DNA of 64,000 bases from VRUE01 sp036266075 (GTDB lineage: Bacteria > Actinomycetota > Thermoleophilia > Solirubrobacterales > 70-9): assembly GCA_036266075.1 (NCBI GenBank), contig DATANV010000014.1, positions 1-64,000 of the forward strand. The letters run 5' to 3'. How positions within the stretch are numbered: the stretch's first letter is position 1; each line of letters begins with the position of its first letter. Below are positions 40,867 through 48,392 of this stretch, piece by piece. The notes beneath the pieces are model-generated. The model saw only the letters and a program-made list of their open reading frames with translations. It searched no databases and was not told the origin of the DNA. A program made the translations under genes and the position numbers.

Positions 40867-40873
40867 TTCTGGG

Positions 40874-41755
40874 TCAGGCGGCCAATAGCAGGCCAAGCGA
40901 GACCAGCAGGCTGAAGGCGCCGAGCAGGGCGCCCGTTTGCGCCAGGGCCTCGTTCAGCGCTGGGCCGTCGCGCCGGTTGCTCATCGTCCGCAGTGGCGGT
41001 ACCGCCAGCGGCAGCGCAAGCAGGCCGACCAGCGGCAGCAGGCTGCCGCCGCCGGCGACGAGCGTGATCGACAGGACGACAAAGGCGCCGAGCACCAGCA
41101 AGCGGTAGAGGACGATCGCGTTGTGTCGTCCCATCCGCACCGCCAGCGTGTTCTTGCCGGCGCGGCGATCGGTTTCGACGTCGCGCACGTTGTTGACGAC
41201 GAGGATCGCCGTGGCGAGGAAGCCAACAGCTATCGAGAGGCCAAGTGGCAGCGCGTCGAGCTGCTCGAGCTGCACATAGTAGGAGCCGTTGACCGCGACC
41301 AGGCCAAAGAAGAGGAAGACGAAGATCTCTCCGAGCCCGGCGTAGCCGTAGGGCCGCGGCCCGCCGGTGTAGAGGACGCCGGCGGCTATCGAGAGGATGC
41401 CGACAACGAGGATCGCGATCCCGGCGACAACGGTCAGGTAGATGCCGCAGGCGACCGCGACCGCGAAGGCGATCCAGGTGGCGACGAGCACCCGCTGCGG
41501 GGTCACCAGCCCGGCCGAGGTGACTCGCACCGGCCCCAGTCGGTCGGCGGTATCGGCGCCGCGCTTGGCGTCGGAGTAGTCGTTGGCCAGATTGGTCCCG
41601 ATCTGGATGAAGACAGAGCTGATCAGCGCGGCGACGAAGGCGCCGGCCCGCGGCAGCCGACCGGCCCATTCGACCGCCGCCGCAGTGCCGACCAGCACGG
41701 GCGCGATCGCCGCCGGCAGGGTCCGCGGCCGCGCTGCCATCAGCCAGATCCTCAT
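40874..41755 (-). CDS. menA: 1,4-Dihydroxy-2-naphthoate polyprenyltransferase
   Basis: A 293-residue UbiA-family membrane prenyltransferase that attaches the isoprenoid tail in menaquinone synthesis. The first Asp-rich motif is 'NLANDYSDAKRGAD' and the second is 'VNNVRDVETDRRAGKNTLAVRMG'. About eight to nine hydrophobic helices follow the N-terminal 'WLMAARPRTLPAAIAPVLVG'. Its ATG overlaps the menB stop by 4 bases. Confidence 0.95.
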   Translation of the reverse strand: MRIWLMAARPRTLPAAIAPVLVGTAAAVEWAGRLPRAGAFVAALISSVFIQIGTNLANDYSDAKRGADTADRLGPVRVTSAGLVTPQRVLVATWIAFAVAVACGIYLTVVAGIAILVVGILSIAAGVLYTGGPRPYGYAGLGEIFVFLFFGLVAVNGSYYVQLEQLDALPLGLSIAVGFLATAILVVNNVRDVETDRRAGKNTLAVRMGRHNAIVLYRLLVLGAFVVLSITLVAGGGSLLPLVGLLALPLAVPPLRTMSNRRDGPALNEALAQTGALLGAFSLLVSLGLLLAA

Positions 41756-42618
41756 GGCCGCCTCGGGAACTGGGAGAAGTCGGGATCGCGCTTCTGCTTG
41801 AACGCCTCGCGGCCCTCACGAGCCTCCTCGCTGCCGTAGAAGAGCAGGTTGGCGTCGTGGGCCAGCTGCTGGATCCCCGTGTAGCCGTCCTCGTGCGCAT
41901 TGAAGCTGGCCTTGACGAGACGCAGGGCGAACGGCGAAAGCGCGAGCATCTCCCGACACCAAGCGACCGTCTCCGTCTCGAGCCGCTCCAGCGGGACGAC
42001 CGTGTTGACCAGCCCCATCTGCAGCGCCTCCTCGGCGTCGTACTGACGGCACAACAGCCAGAACTCCTTCGCCTTCTTGGTCCCGACGAGATCGCGCAGC
42101 AGCGAGGCGCCGAAGCCGCCATCCCAAGAGCCGACCCGTGGCCCGGTCTGGCCGAAGCAGGCGTTGTCGGCGGCGATCGTCAGGTCGCAGCAGACGTGCA
42201 GGACGTGGCCACCGCCGATCGCGTAGCCGGCCACCATCGCCACCACCGGCTTCGGCAGCCGCCGCATCTGCACCTGCAGGTCGGTCACATGGAAGCGGCC
42301 GAGAGAAGCACCCTCGGCGACGTAGCCGCTGTCGCCGCGAACCGTCTGATCGCCGCCCGAGCAGAAGGCCTTCTGGCCCTGCCCGGTGAGAATGACCACG
42401 CCGACCTCAGTGTCCTCGCGGGCCAGCTCCAGCGCGGCCGAGATCTCGATCAGCGTCTGCGGTCGGAACGCGTTGTGGACCTCCGGCCGATCGATGGTGA
42501 TCTTGGCGATCCCATCGGCCTTCTCGTAGCGAATGTCGTCGTGCTCGGCGGCGGCCTGCCACTCGATCGGCGCGTAGAGATCATCGTCGGGCGGAGCACC
42601 CTTGTGTCGTTTCGGCAT
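41752..42618 (-). CDS. menB: 1,4-Dihydroxy-2-naphthoyl-CoA synthase
   Basis: A 288-residue crotonase-fold enzyme closing the naphthoquinone ring. 'GIAKITIDRPEVHNAFRPQT', the oxyanion-hole region 'FCSGGDQTVRGDSGY', 'AMVAGYAIGGGHVLHVCCDLTIA', 'GPRVGSWDGGFGASLL' and the C-terminal 'REGREAFKQKRDPDF' are diagnostic of MenB. The ATG at 42618 lies 24 bases from the divergent menE ATG, and TATCGT is 7 bases upstream. Confidence 0.96.
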   Translation of the reverse strand: MPKRHKGAPPDDDLYAPIEWQAAAEHDDIRYEKADGIAKITIDRPEVHNAFRPQTLIEISAALELAREDTEVGVVILTGQGQKAFCSGGDQTVRGDSGYVAEGASLGRFHVTDLQVQMRRLPKPVVAMVAGYAIGGGHVLHVCCDLTIAADNACFGQTGPRVGSWDGGFGASLLRDLVGTKKAKEFWLLCRQYDAEEALQMGLVNTVVPLERLETETVAWCREMLALSPFALRLVKASFNAHEDGYTGIQQLAHDANLLFYGSEEAREGREAFKQKRDPDFSQFPRRP

Positions 42619-42625
42619 GATGCGC

Positions 42626-42635
42626 ACGATATCCC
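42626..42635. promoter_or_regulatory. Symmetric bidirectional menB/menE promoter
   Basis: Within the 24-bp intergenic gap a GATATC palindrome (42628-42633) provides two overlapping -10 boxes. TATCCC on the plus strand (42630-42635) ends 7 bases before the menE ATG, and TATCGT on the minus strand (42631-42626) ends 7 bases before the menB ATG. Both transcripts would be leaderless. Confidence 0.5.
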
Positions 42636-42642
42636 CGGTCCG

Positions 42643-43968
42643 ATGAAGCTCGACGACTGGCTCGCCCAGAGATCCCTCAGCTGCCCCGACCGCATCGCGC
42701 TGGTCGCCGACGGGGCGGAGGTCACCTACGCCGAGCTGGAGGCCGAGGCGACCTGGGTCGCGCGGCGGCTGGAGGCGCATGGCGTGCGCCGCGGCTCGGT
42801 CGCGGCGCTGACCATGCAGCCGCGCCGTGAGCAGGTGGTCCTCGTCCATGCGCTGATGAAGGTGGGCGCCGTGCTGCTGCCGCTCAGCCCCCGCCTGACG
42901 GCCGAGGAGCGCGCCGCTGTGATCGCCACCGAGGAGCCGACTGTCGACCTCAGCGACCCCGGCGAGTTGACGCAGACCGAGGCCGACCTGCCGCTGCTCG
43001 GCGAGCACGACATGGACGCTCCTTGCAGCCGCGTGCTGACCAGCGGCAGCAGCGGCACGCCGGACGCGGTCGAGCTGACCTACGGCAACTTCCTCTGGAG
43101 CGCCGTCGGTTCCGCCTTCAACATCGGCGTCGAGCCTGAGGACCGCTGGCTCTGCTGCCTGCCGCTCAGCCACATCTCCGGCTTGGGGATCGTGATGCGC
43201 TCGGTCATCTACGGGACCGCTGCCGTGCTCCACGACGGCTTCGAGGTCGATCACGTCGCCGCTGCGCTCGAGGGCGAGGAGATCACCGTCGTCTCGTTGG
43301 TGACGACGATGTTGACCCGGCTGCTGGAAGCCGGCGCCGACCTCTCCGGACCGCGGGCGATCCTGGTCGGCGGCGGCCCGGTGCCGGAGGAGCCACTCGA
43401 AGAGGCCACCGCCCGTGGCGCCACAGTCGTGCAGACCTACGGCCTGACCGAGGCCTGCTCGCAGGTGACGACTCTCGCTCCAGGCGACGCTCGGCGCAAG
43501 CTCGGCTCCGCCGGTCGGCCGCTGCTGACCACCCACCTGCGGATCCGCGATGGCGAGATCCTCGTCCAAGGCCCGACCGTAGCTCCCAGCCGTTGCGATG
43601 CTGAGGGCTGGCTGCACACCGGAGACCTCGGCCGCATCGACGAGGAGGGCTTCCTCTACGTCGAGGACCGGATCGACGACATGATCGTCAGCGGGGGAGA
43701 GAACGTCGTCCCCGCAGAAGTCGAGCAGGTGCTGCTGCGTCATCCCGAGGTCGCCGACGCGGCGGTCGTCGGCCGCGAGGACCCCGAGTGGCAGCAGGCG
43801 GTGACCGCGGTCGTCGTCCTTGTGGACGGCTCAGCGGCAACCCCCGACGAGCTTCGTCGCCACTGCGCCGAGTCGCTGGCCGGCTTCAAGGTGCCGAAGC
43901 GGATCGAGCTGGCCGCCGCGCTGCCGCGCACTCCGTCGGGCAAGCTCCTGCGGCGCGCCCTCCGCTAG
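42643..43968 (+). CDS. menE: o-Succinylbenzoate-CoA ligase
   Basis: A 441-residue acyl-adenylate-forming enzyme activating o-succinylbenzoate for MenB. It has the P-loop 'LTSGSSGTPDAVELTYGN', 'LPLSHISGLGIVMRS', 'TYGLTEACSQVTTL', 'WLHTGDLGRIDEEGFLYVEDR' and the C-terminal catalytic Lys region 'LPRTPSGKLLRRAL'. It is divergent from menB with overlapping -10 boxes. Its stop is followed 11 bases later by ilvC. Confidence 0.94.
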   Translation: MKLDDWLAQRSLSCPDRIALVADGAEVTYAELEAEATWVARRLEAHGVRRGSVAALTMQPRREQVVLVHALMKVGAVLLPLSPRLTAEERAAVIATEEPTVDLSDPGELTQTEADLPLLGEHDMDAPCSRVLTSGSSGTPDAVELTYGNFLWSAVGSAFNIGVEPEDRWLCCLPLSHISGLGIVMRSVIYGTAAVLHDGFEVDHVAAALEGEEITVVSLVTTMLTRLLEAGADLSGPRAILVGGGPVPEEPLEEATARGATVVQTYGLTEACSQVTTLAPGDARRKLGSAGRPLLTTHLRIRDGEILVQGPTVAPSRCDAEGWLHTGDLGRIDEEGFLYVEDRIDDMIVSGGENVVPAEVEQVLLRHPEVADAAVVGREDPEWQQAVTAVVVLVDGSAATPDELRRHCAESLAGFKVPKRIELAAALPRTPSGKLLRRALR

Positions 43969-43971
43969 CCT
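43966..43971 (+). promoter_or_regulatory. -10 box of ilvC
   Basis: TAGCCT overlaps the menE stop codon and ends 8 bases before the ilvC ATG at 43980. Confidence 0.45.
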
Positions 43972-43979
43972 CATCGGCC

Positions 43980-44984
43980 ATGAAAACCGACGACATCTTC
44001 TACGACAAGGACGCCGACCTCTCGAAGCTGCAGGGCAAGACCGTCGCCATCCTCGGCTACGGCTCCCAGGGCCATGCCCATGCCCTCAACCTGAAGGACT
44101 CAGGCGTGAACGTCGTCGTCGGCCTGCGACCTGACTCTTCCAGCCGGGCCAAGGCCGAAGCGGCTGGGCTCGAGGTCCTCGACGTCGCCGAAGCGGCCAG
44201 CCGCGGCGACGTCGTGATGATCCTGCTGCCCGACGAGAGACAGGCTGAGGTCTGGGAGGCCGAGATCGCCGATGGGATCGCGCCTGGCAACCTGCTGCTC
44301 TTCGCGCACGGCTTCGCGATCCACTTCGAGCAGATCGTGCCGCCGCCGGGCGTCGACGTCGGCATGGTCGCCCCCAAGGGCCCTGGCCATCTGGTTCGCC
44401 GCCAGTACGAGGAAGGCACCGGTGTGCCCTGCCTGATGGCGGTCCACCAGGACGCCAGCGGCGACGCCCACGATCTGGTCCTCGCCTACGCGGCCGGGAT
44501 CGGCGGCGGTCGTGCGGCGATCATCGAGACGACCTTCAAGGACGAGTGCGAGACCGACCTATTCGGCGAGCAGGCGGTCCTCTGCGGCGGCGCCTCGGAG
44601 CTGGTCCGCGCCGGCTTCGAGACGCTGGTGGAGGCCGGCTACGACCCGCGCCTCGCCTACTTCGAGTGCCTGCACGAGCTAAAGCTGATCGCCGACCTGA
44701 TGTATGAGAAGGGTATCCAAGGGATGCGCTACTCGATCTCCAACACCGCCGAGTACGGCGACATGACCCGCGGCAAGCGGGTTATCGGCGAGGAGTCTCG
44801 CGCCGCGATGAAGCAGATCCTCGGTGAGATCCAGTCGGGCGAGTTCGCCAAAGAGTGGATCGCCGAGAACCGGGCTGGCGGCGAGAACCTCTCGCGGATG
44901 CGCGAGGAGGGGACGGCGCATGAAGTAGAGGAGGTCGGCGGCGACCTCCGCAAGATGATGCCCTGGATCGACACCGAGTTCTGA
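43980..44984 (+). CDS. ilvC: Ketol-acid reductoisomerase
   Basis: A 334-residue class I enzyme converting acetolactate or acetohydroxybutyrate to the dihydroxy acid. The Rossmann motif is 'VAILGYGSQGHAHALNLKDSG', and the specificity loop 'GLRPDSSSRAKAEA' has Arg and Ser residues typical of NADPH use. Metal ligands are in 'DECETDLFGEQAVLCGG' and 'ECLHELKLIADLMYEKG'. It is separated from ilvBN by the men genes and has its own -10 box. Nested hairpins follow the stop. Confidence 0.96.
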   Translation: MKTDDIFYDKDADLSKLQGKTVAILGYGSQGHAHALNLKDSGVNVVVGLRPDSSSRAKAEAAGLEVLDVAEAASRGDVVMILLPDERQAEVWEAEIADGIAPGNLLLFAHGFAIHFEQIVPPPGVDVGMVAPKGPGHLVRRQYEEGTGVPCLMAVHQDASGDAHDLVLAYAAGIGGGRAAIIETTFKDECETDLFGEQAVLCGGASELVRAGFETLVEAGYDPRLAYFECLHELKLIADLMYEKGIQGMRYSISNTAEYGDMTRGKRVIGEESRAAMKQILGEIQSGEFAKEWIAENRAGGENLSRMREEGTAHEVEEVGGDLRKMMPWIDTEF

Positions 44985-44993
44985 GCGAGGCGC

Positions 44994-45053
44994 CGGGGCT
45001 TCCGGCCATCCCCACCAGCTCTCATGTCGAATGTGGCCGAAGGCCCCGACATG
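44994..45053 (+). terminator. Nested alternative hairpins after ilvC
   Basis: Two mutually exclusive structures. CGGGGCTTCCGGCCA (44994-45008) can pair with TGGCCGAAGGCCCCG (45034-45048) at 13 of 15 positions. Alternatively CATGTCG (45023-45029) pairs with CGACATG (45047-45053) around GGCC-GAA-GGCC. There is no T run. The rest of the 178-base convergent gap before the cupin gene holds no supportable gene. Confidence 0.4.
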
Positions 45054-45162
45054 CAATCTGCCTCTGCGCGCCGCCGCCGCGCTCTTCCTCAGTCACTAAG
45101 CGCGAAGCGCGGGCGACATCAATTCGACAGAGGGCACACCGGCCACTCGCACCAGGGAAACG

Positions 45163-45597
45163 CTACGCCCCAGGAGGCCCGTCTGCGCCGAAGCGGCTCT
45201 CCTCGCCCGGCGGCAGCTTGCCGTCGCGGCCGACGTAGCCGTCCTTGCCGCCCACGACGACGTAAACGGCGTCCTCGGAATCGCTGAGGTTGCGGATCTT
45301 GCGGACGGTCGCGGCGTCGACTCGGGCGAGGCCGCCCGGGTCCAGCTCGTAGCTGCTGCCGTCGCCGAACTCGATCGCGATTCGGCCACTGTGCAGGAAG
45401 TACAGCTCCTCCTGCTCCTCATGCAGGTGCCGTCCGGTCTCGTAGCCGGGGGGCAGGACGATTGCGTTGACGCCGAAGGCGGTGACGCCCAGGCCCTTGC
45501 GGATCTTTCGGAAGCCGTAGCCCTCGCCGAGATCGTCGAGGCTGGCGACCGCGTAGCCCTCGCCCACCGTCGCTCTCTGTTCACCCGTCTCGGACAT
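45163..45597 (-). CDS. Cupin-domain protein
   Basis: A 144-residue single cupin. Motif 1 is 'PPGYETGRHLHEEQEELYFLHSG' with His/His/Glu metal ligands, and motif 2 is 'DPGGLARVDAATVRKIRN', in which the usual His is not obvious, so metal binding may be incomplete. The C-terminal ~25 residues are polar. The function is unknown. The ATG at 45597 has TACGAT 7 bases upstream; an ATG at 45606 is possible. It is divergent from serC across 30 bases. Confidence 0.82.
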   Translation of the reverse strand: MSETGEQRATVGEGYAVASLDDLGEGYGFRKIRKGLGVTAFGVNAIVLPPGYETGRHLHEEQEELYFLHSGRIAIEFGDGSSYELDPGGLARVDAATVRKIRNLSDSEDAVYVVVGGKDGYVGRDGKLPPGEESRFGADGPPGA

Positions 45598-45604
45598 CCG
45601 CAGC

Positions 45605-45617
45605 ATCGTAATAACCT
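45605..45617. promoter_or_regulatory. Divergent cupin/serC promoter boxes
   Basis: In the 30-base gap, TACGAT on the minus strand (45610-45605) ends 7 bases before the cupin ATG. TAACCT on the plus strand (45612-45617) ends 10 bases before the serC ATG. The two boxes are one base apart. Confidence 0.4.
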
Positions 45618-45627
45618 TGGCCGCCCG

Positions 45628-46767
45628 ATGCCCGCGTCGACCGCCGTCCAAATCCCCGCCGAGCTGAAGCCAGCCGACGGCCGCTTCGGCTGCGGTCCCT
45701 CCAAGGTCCGTCCCGAGGCCCTCTCCAGGCTGGCCGAGCGGGCCGACCTGATGGGCACCTCGCACCGCCAGGCGCCGGTGCGCGACCTGGTCGGCCGGAT
45801 CCGCGACGGGCTCGGCGAGCTGCTCGGCCTACCCGACGGATACGAGGTCGCCCTCGGCAACGGTGGCACCACCGCCTTCTGGGACGCCGCGGCCGCCTGG
45901 CTGGTCCGCGAGCGCGCCCTGCACCTCGCCTACGGCGAGTTCTCGCGCAAGTTCTCATCCGTGACCGCCGGCGCACCCTTCCTCGGGGAGCCGATCGTGA
46001 TCGAGGCCGAGCCGGGCGACGCGCCGGCGCCGGCCTCCGACCCGGCGGCCGACGCGATCGCCTGGGCGCACAATGAGACCTCGACCGGGGTGATGGTCGA
46101 GGTGCAACGCCCCGACGGCGCCGGCGACGCGCTGGTCCTCGTCGACGCGACTTCTGGCGCTGGCGGCCTGCCGCTGGACGCTTCTCAAGCCGACGCCTAC
46201 TACTTCGCCCCGCAGAAGGCTTTCGGTGCCGACGGTGGGCTCTGGCTGGCTGCGCTCTCGCCGGCTGCCGTTGAGCGGATCGGTGAGCTGAACGGTGCTG
46301 CTGGTCGCTGGCAGCCCGAGTTCCTCTCGCTTGCCACGGCGCTCGATAACTCGCGCAAGAACCAGACCTACAACACGCCTGCGCTGGCGACCCTGCTGCT
46401 GCTCGCCGACCAGGTCGAGTGGATGCTGGCGGGGGGCGGTCTCGCCTGGTGCGTAGAGCGGACCGGAGCCTCTTCGTCCCATCTCTACAACTGGGCCGAG
46501 GAATCGACCCTCGCTACGCCCTTCGTCGCCGACCCGGCGAAACGCTCGCTGGTCGTCGGCACGATCGACTTCGACGAGGGCGTCGACGCCGCCGCCCTGG
46601 CGGCGACCCTTCGCGCCAACGGCATCGTCGATGTCGAGCCCTACCGCAAGCTGGGCCGCAACCAGCTGCGGATCGGCATGTTCCCGGCGGTCGAGACCAC
46701 CGACGTGGAAGCGCTGACCGCCTGCATCGATTGGGTCGTCGAGAACGTCGTCGAGGTGGCGCGGTGA
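45628..46767 (+). CDS. serC: Phosphoserine aminotransferase
   Basis: A 379-residue class V PLP aminotransferase making phosphoserine from 3-phosphohydroxypyruvate. It is of the actinobacterial type ('GRFGCGPSKVRPEAL', 'MGTSHRQAPVRDLVG'). The PLP lysine is in 'YYFAPQKAFGADGGLW', and 'NKTYNTPA'-type 'KNQTYNTPALATL' and 'LRIGMFPAVETTDVEAL' are present. The stop overlaps the serA start by 4 bases (GTGA), so synthesis of the two serine-pathway enzymes is coupled. serB is not in the window. Confidence 0.93.
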   Translation: MPASTAVQIPAELKPADGRFGCGPSKVRPEALSRLAERADLMGTSHRQAPVRDLVGRIRDGLGELLGLPDGYEVALGNGGTTAFWDAAAAWLVRERALHLAYGEFSRKFSSVTAGAPFLGEPIVIEAEPGDAPAPASDPAADAIAWAHNETSTGVMVEVQRPDGAGDALVLVDATSGAGGLPLDASQADAYYFAPQKAFGADGGLWLAALSPAAVERIGELNGAAGRWQPEFLSLATALDNSRKNQTYNTPALATLLLLADQVEWMLAGGGLAWCVERTGASSSHLYNWAEESTLATPFVADPAKRSLVVGTIDFDEGVDAAALAATLRANGIVDVEPYRKLGRNQLRIGMFPAVETTDVEALTACIDWVVENVVEVAR

Positions 46768-48344
46768 AGGTCCTCGTCAAGGAGAAGATCGCCGATTCGG
46801 GTGTCGAGCTGCTGCGCCAGAACTTCGAAGTCGACCTCGGCCTTGAGATGTCCGACGAGGAGCTGCGCGAGGCGATCGGCGGCTACGACGCGATCCTCGT
46901 TCGCTCGGCGACCCAGCTGACTCCTGAGCTGATCGAGCGCGCCGCCAACCTGAAGGTGATCGGTCGCGCTGGCACGGGCGTCGACAACGTCGACATCCCG
47001 GCCGCGACGCGTCGCGGCATCGTCGTCGCCAATGCCCCCGAATCGAACTCGGTCGCCGCTGCGGAGCACACGCTGGCGCTGATGCTGGCGCTCTGCCGCA
47101 ACGTGCCGCAGGCCCACGGCTCGCTGGTAAGCGGCGCCTGGGAGCGGCCGAAGTTCAAGGGCACCGAGCTGTACGGCAAGACGCTCGGCGTGGTCGGCTT
47201 CGGCCGCATCGGCCAGCTCGTCGCCAAGCGCGCCCGCGGCTTCGAGATGGAGGTGATCGGCTTCGACAAGTTCGTCTCCGAGGAGCGCTTCCGCGAGCTC
47301 GGCGTCGACGGGGCCGGCGCGCTGGAGGAGTTGCTCGGCCGAGCCGACGTGGTCACCCTGCATGTGCCGAAGACGCCCGACACGGTCGGCCTGATCGACG
47401 CCGCGGCGGTCGCCGCAATGAAGGACGGCGCGCGGATCGTCAACTGCGCCCGCGGCGAGCTGGTCGACCTCGACGCCCTGCTGGAGGGCCTCGAGTCGGG
47501 CAAGCTGGCAGGCGCGGCGCTCGACGTCTTCCCCGCGGAGCCCTTCACCGAGCACCCGCTGTTCGAGCGCGACGACGTCGTGGTGACCCCACACCTCGGC
47601 GCCTCGACCGCCGAGGCCCAGGACCGCGCCGGCGTCGTCACCGCCGAACAGGTCACCGCGGCGCTGACCGGCGGCGTCGTCACCAATGCGGTCAACATCG
47701 CCGCGGTGCGGCCCGAGGAGATGGAGGCACTGGCGCCGTTCGTGCCACTCTGCGAAAAGCTCGGCCGCCTCGCCCAGGGCCTCGGCGATGGCGCGATCGG
47801 CAAGGTCAATGCCGAGTTCCGCGGGCGGATCGCCGCCCACGACACGCGCCTGCTTGGAATTGCCGTGCTGGTCGGGATTCTCTCCGGCCACACGGAGGAG
47901 CCAGTCAGCCTGGTCAACGCCCCGCAGCTGGCCGAGGAGCGGGGGATCGAGCTGGCCGAGACCAGCGACAGCGCCGCCGGTGACTTCACCGAGCTGGTAA
48001 CCGTGCGCCTCGGCTCGGGCGACGGCGCGGTAGAGGTCTCGGGCACGGGGGTCGGGCCGCGCAACGAGCCCTACCTGGTCTCCCTCTGGGGAGAGAGCTT
48101 CTATCTGCCGTTCGCCGACCACCTGGCCGTCTTCCGTTACGCCGATCGGCCGGGAATGATCGGTCGCGTCGGCACGATGTTCGGCGAGGAGGGCGTCAAC
48201 ATCATCTCCGCCGCGGTCGGCGCCGAGGCCGATGGCGAGCGGGCCGTGATGGCGCTGACCACCGACGCGCCGGTCCGCGCCGAGACGATCGAGAAGATCC
48301 TCCAGCTCGATGGCTTCTCCATCGGCCGCTCGGTCGATCTCTAA
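46764..48344 (+). CDS. serA: D-3-phosphoglycerate dehydrogenase
   Basis: A 526-residue long-form enzyme of serine synthesis. The substrate domain carries 'GRAGTGVDNVD', the NAD domain 'LGVVGFGRIGQLVAKRA', catalytic residues lie in 'NCARGELVD' and 'VVTPHLGAST', followed by the intervening allosteric substrate-binding domain and a C-terminal ACT domain ('AVFRYADRPGMIGRVGTMFGEEGVNII'). This is the layout of mycobacterial SerA, which is inhibited by serine. The GTG start overlaps serC, and the TAA stop forms the edge of a 14-bp perfect hairpin. Confidence 0.96.
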   Translation: MKVLVKEKIADSGVELLRQNFEVDLGLEMSDEELREAIGGYDAILVRSATQLTPELIERAANLKVIGRAGTGVDNVDIPAATRRGIVVANAPESNSVAAAEHTLALMLALCRNVPQAHGSLVSGAWERPKFKGTELYGKTLGVVGFGRIGQLVAKRARGFEMEVIGFDKFVSEERFRELGVDGAGALEELLGRADVVTLHVPKTPDTVGLIDAAAVAAMKDGARIVNCARGELVDLDALLEGLESGKLAGAALDVFPAEPFTEHPLFERDDVVVTPHLGASTAEAQDRAGVVTAEQVTAALTGGVVTNAVNIAAVRPEEMEALAPFVPLCEKLGRLAQGLGDGAIGKVNAEFRGRIAAHDTRLLGIAVLVGILSGHTEEPVSLVNAPQLAEERGIELAETSDSAAGDFTELVTVRLGSGDGAVEVSGTGVGPRNEPYLVSLWGESFYLPFADHLAVFRYADRPGMIGRVGTMFGEEGVNIISAAVGAEADGERAVMALTTDAPVRAETIEKILQLDGFSIGRSVDL

Positions 48345-48374
48345 GACCGTCTGACCCGGCGGTCAGACGGTCTT
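48343..48374. promoter_or_regulatory. 14-bp perfect palindrome between serA and the quinone oxidoreductase gene
   Basis: AAGACCGTCTGACC (48343-48356), loop CGGC, then GGTCAGACGGTCTT (48361-48374). It could terminate serA but lacks a T run. Each arm is itself a small palindrome (AGACcGTCT and AGACgGTCT, centres 21 bases apart), and it covers the -35 region of the next gene, so a double operator is also plausible. Confidence 0.6.
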
Positions 48375-48380
48375 AACGCA

Positions 48381-48386
48381 TAGGCT
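48381..48386 (+). promoter_or_regulatory. -10 box of the quinone oxidoreductase gene
   Basis: TAGGCT ends 6 bases before the GTG at 48393, directly downstream of the palindrome. Confidence 0.5.
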
Positions 48387-48392
48387 TGTGTC

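Noticed and set aside
39738..42122. A single long protein spanning menC, menA and part of menB on the minus strand
   Set aside because: Only the menC part reads as protein. The upstream part is an out-of-frame reading through menA and menB, which have convincing genes of their own.
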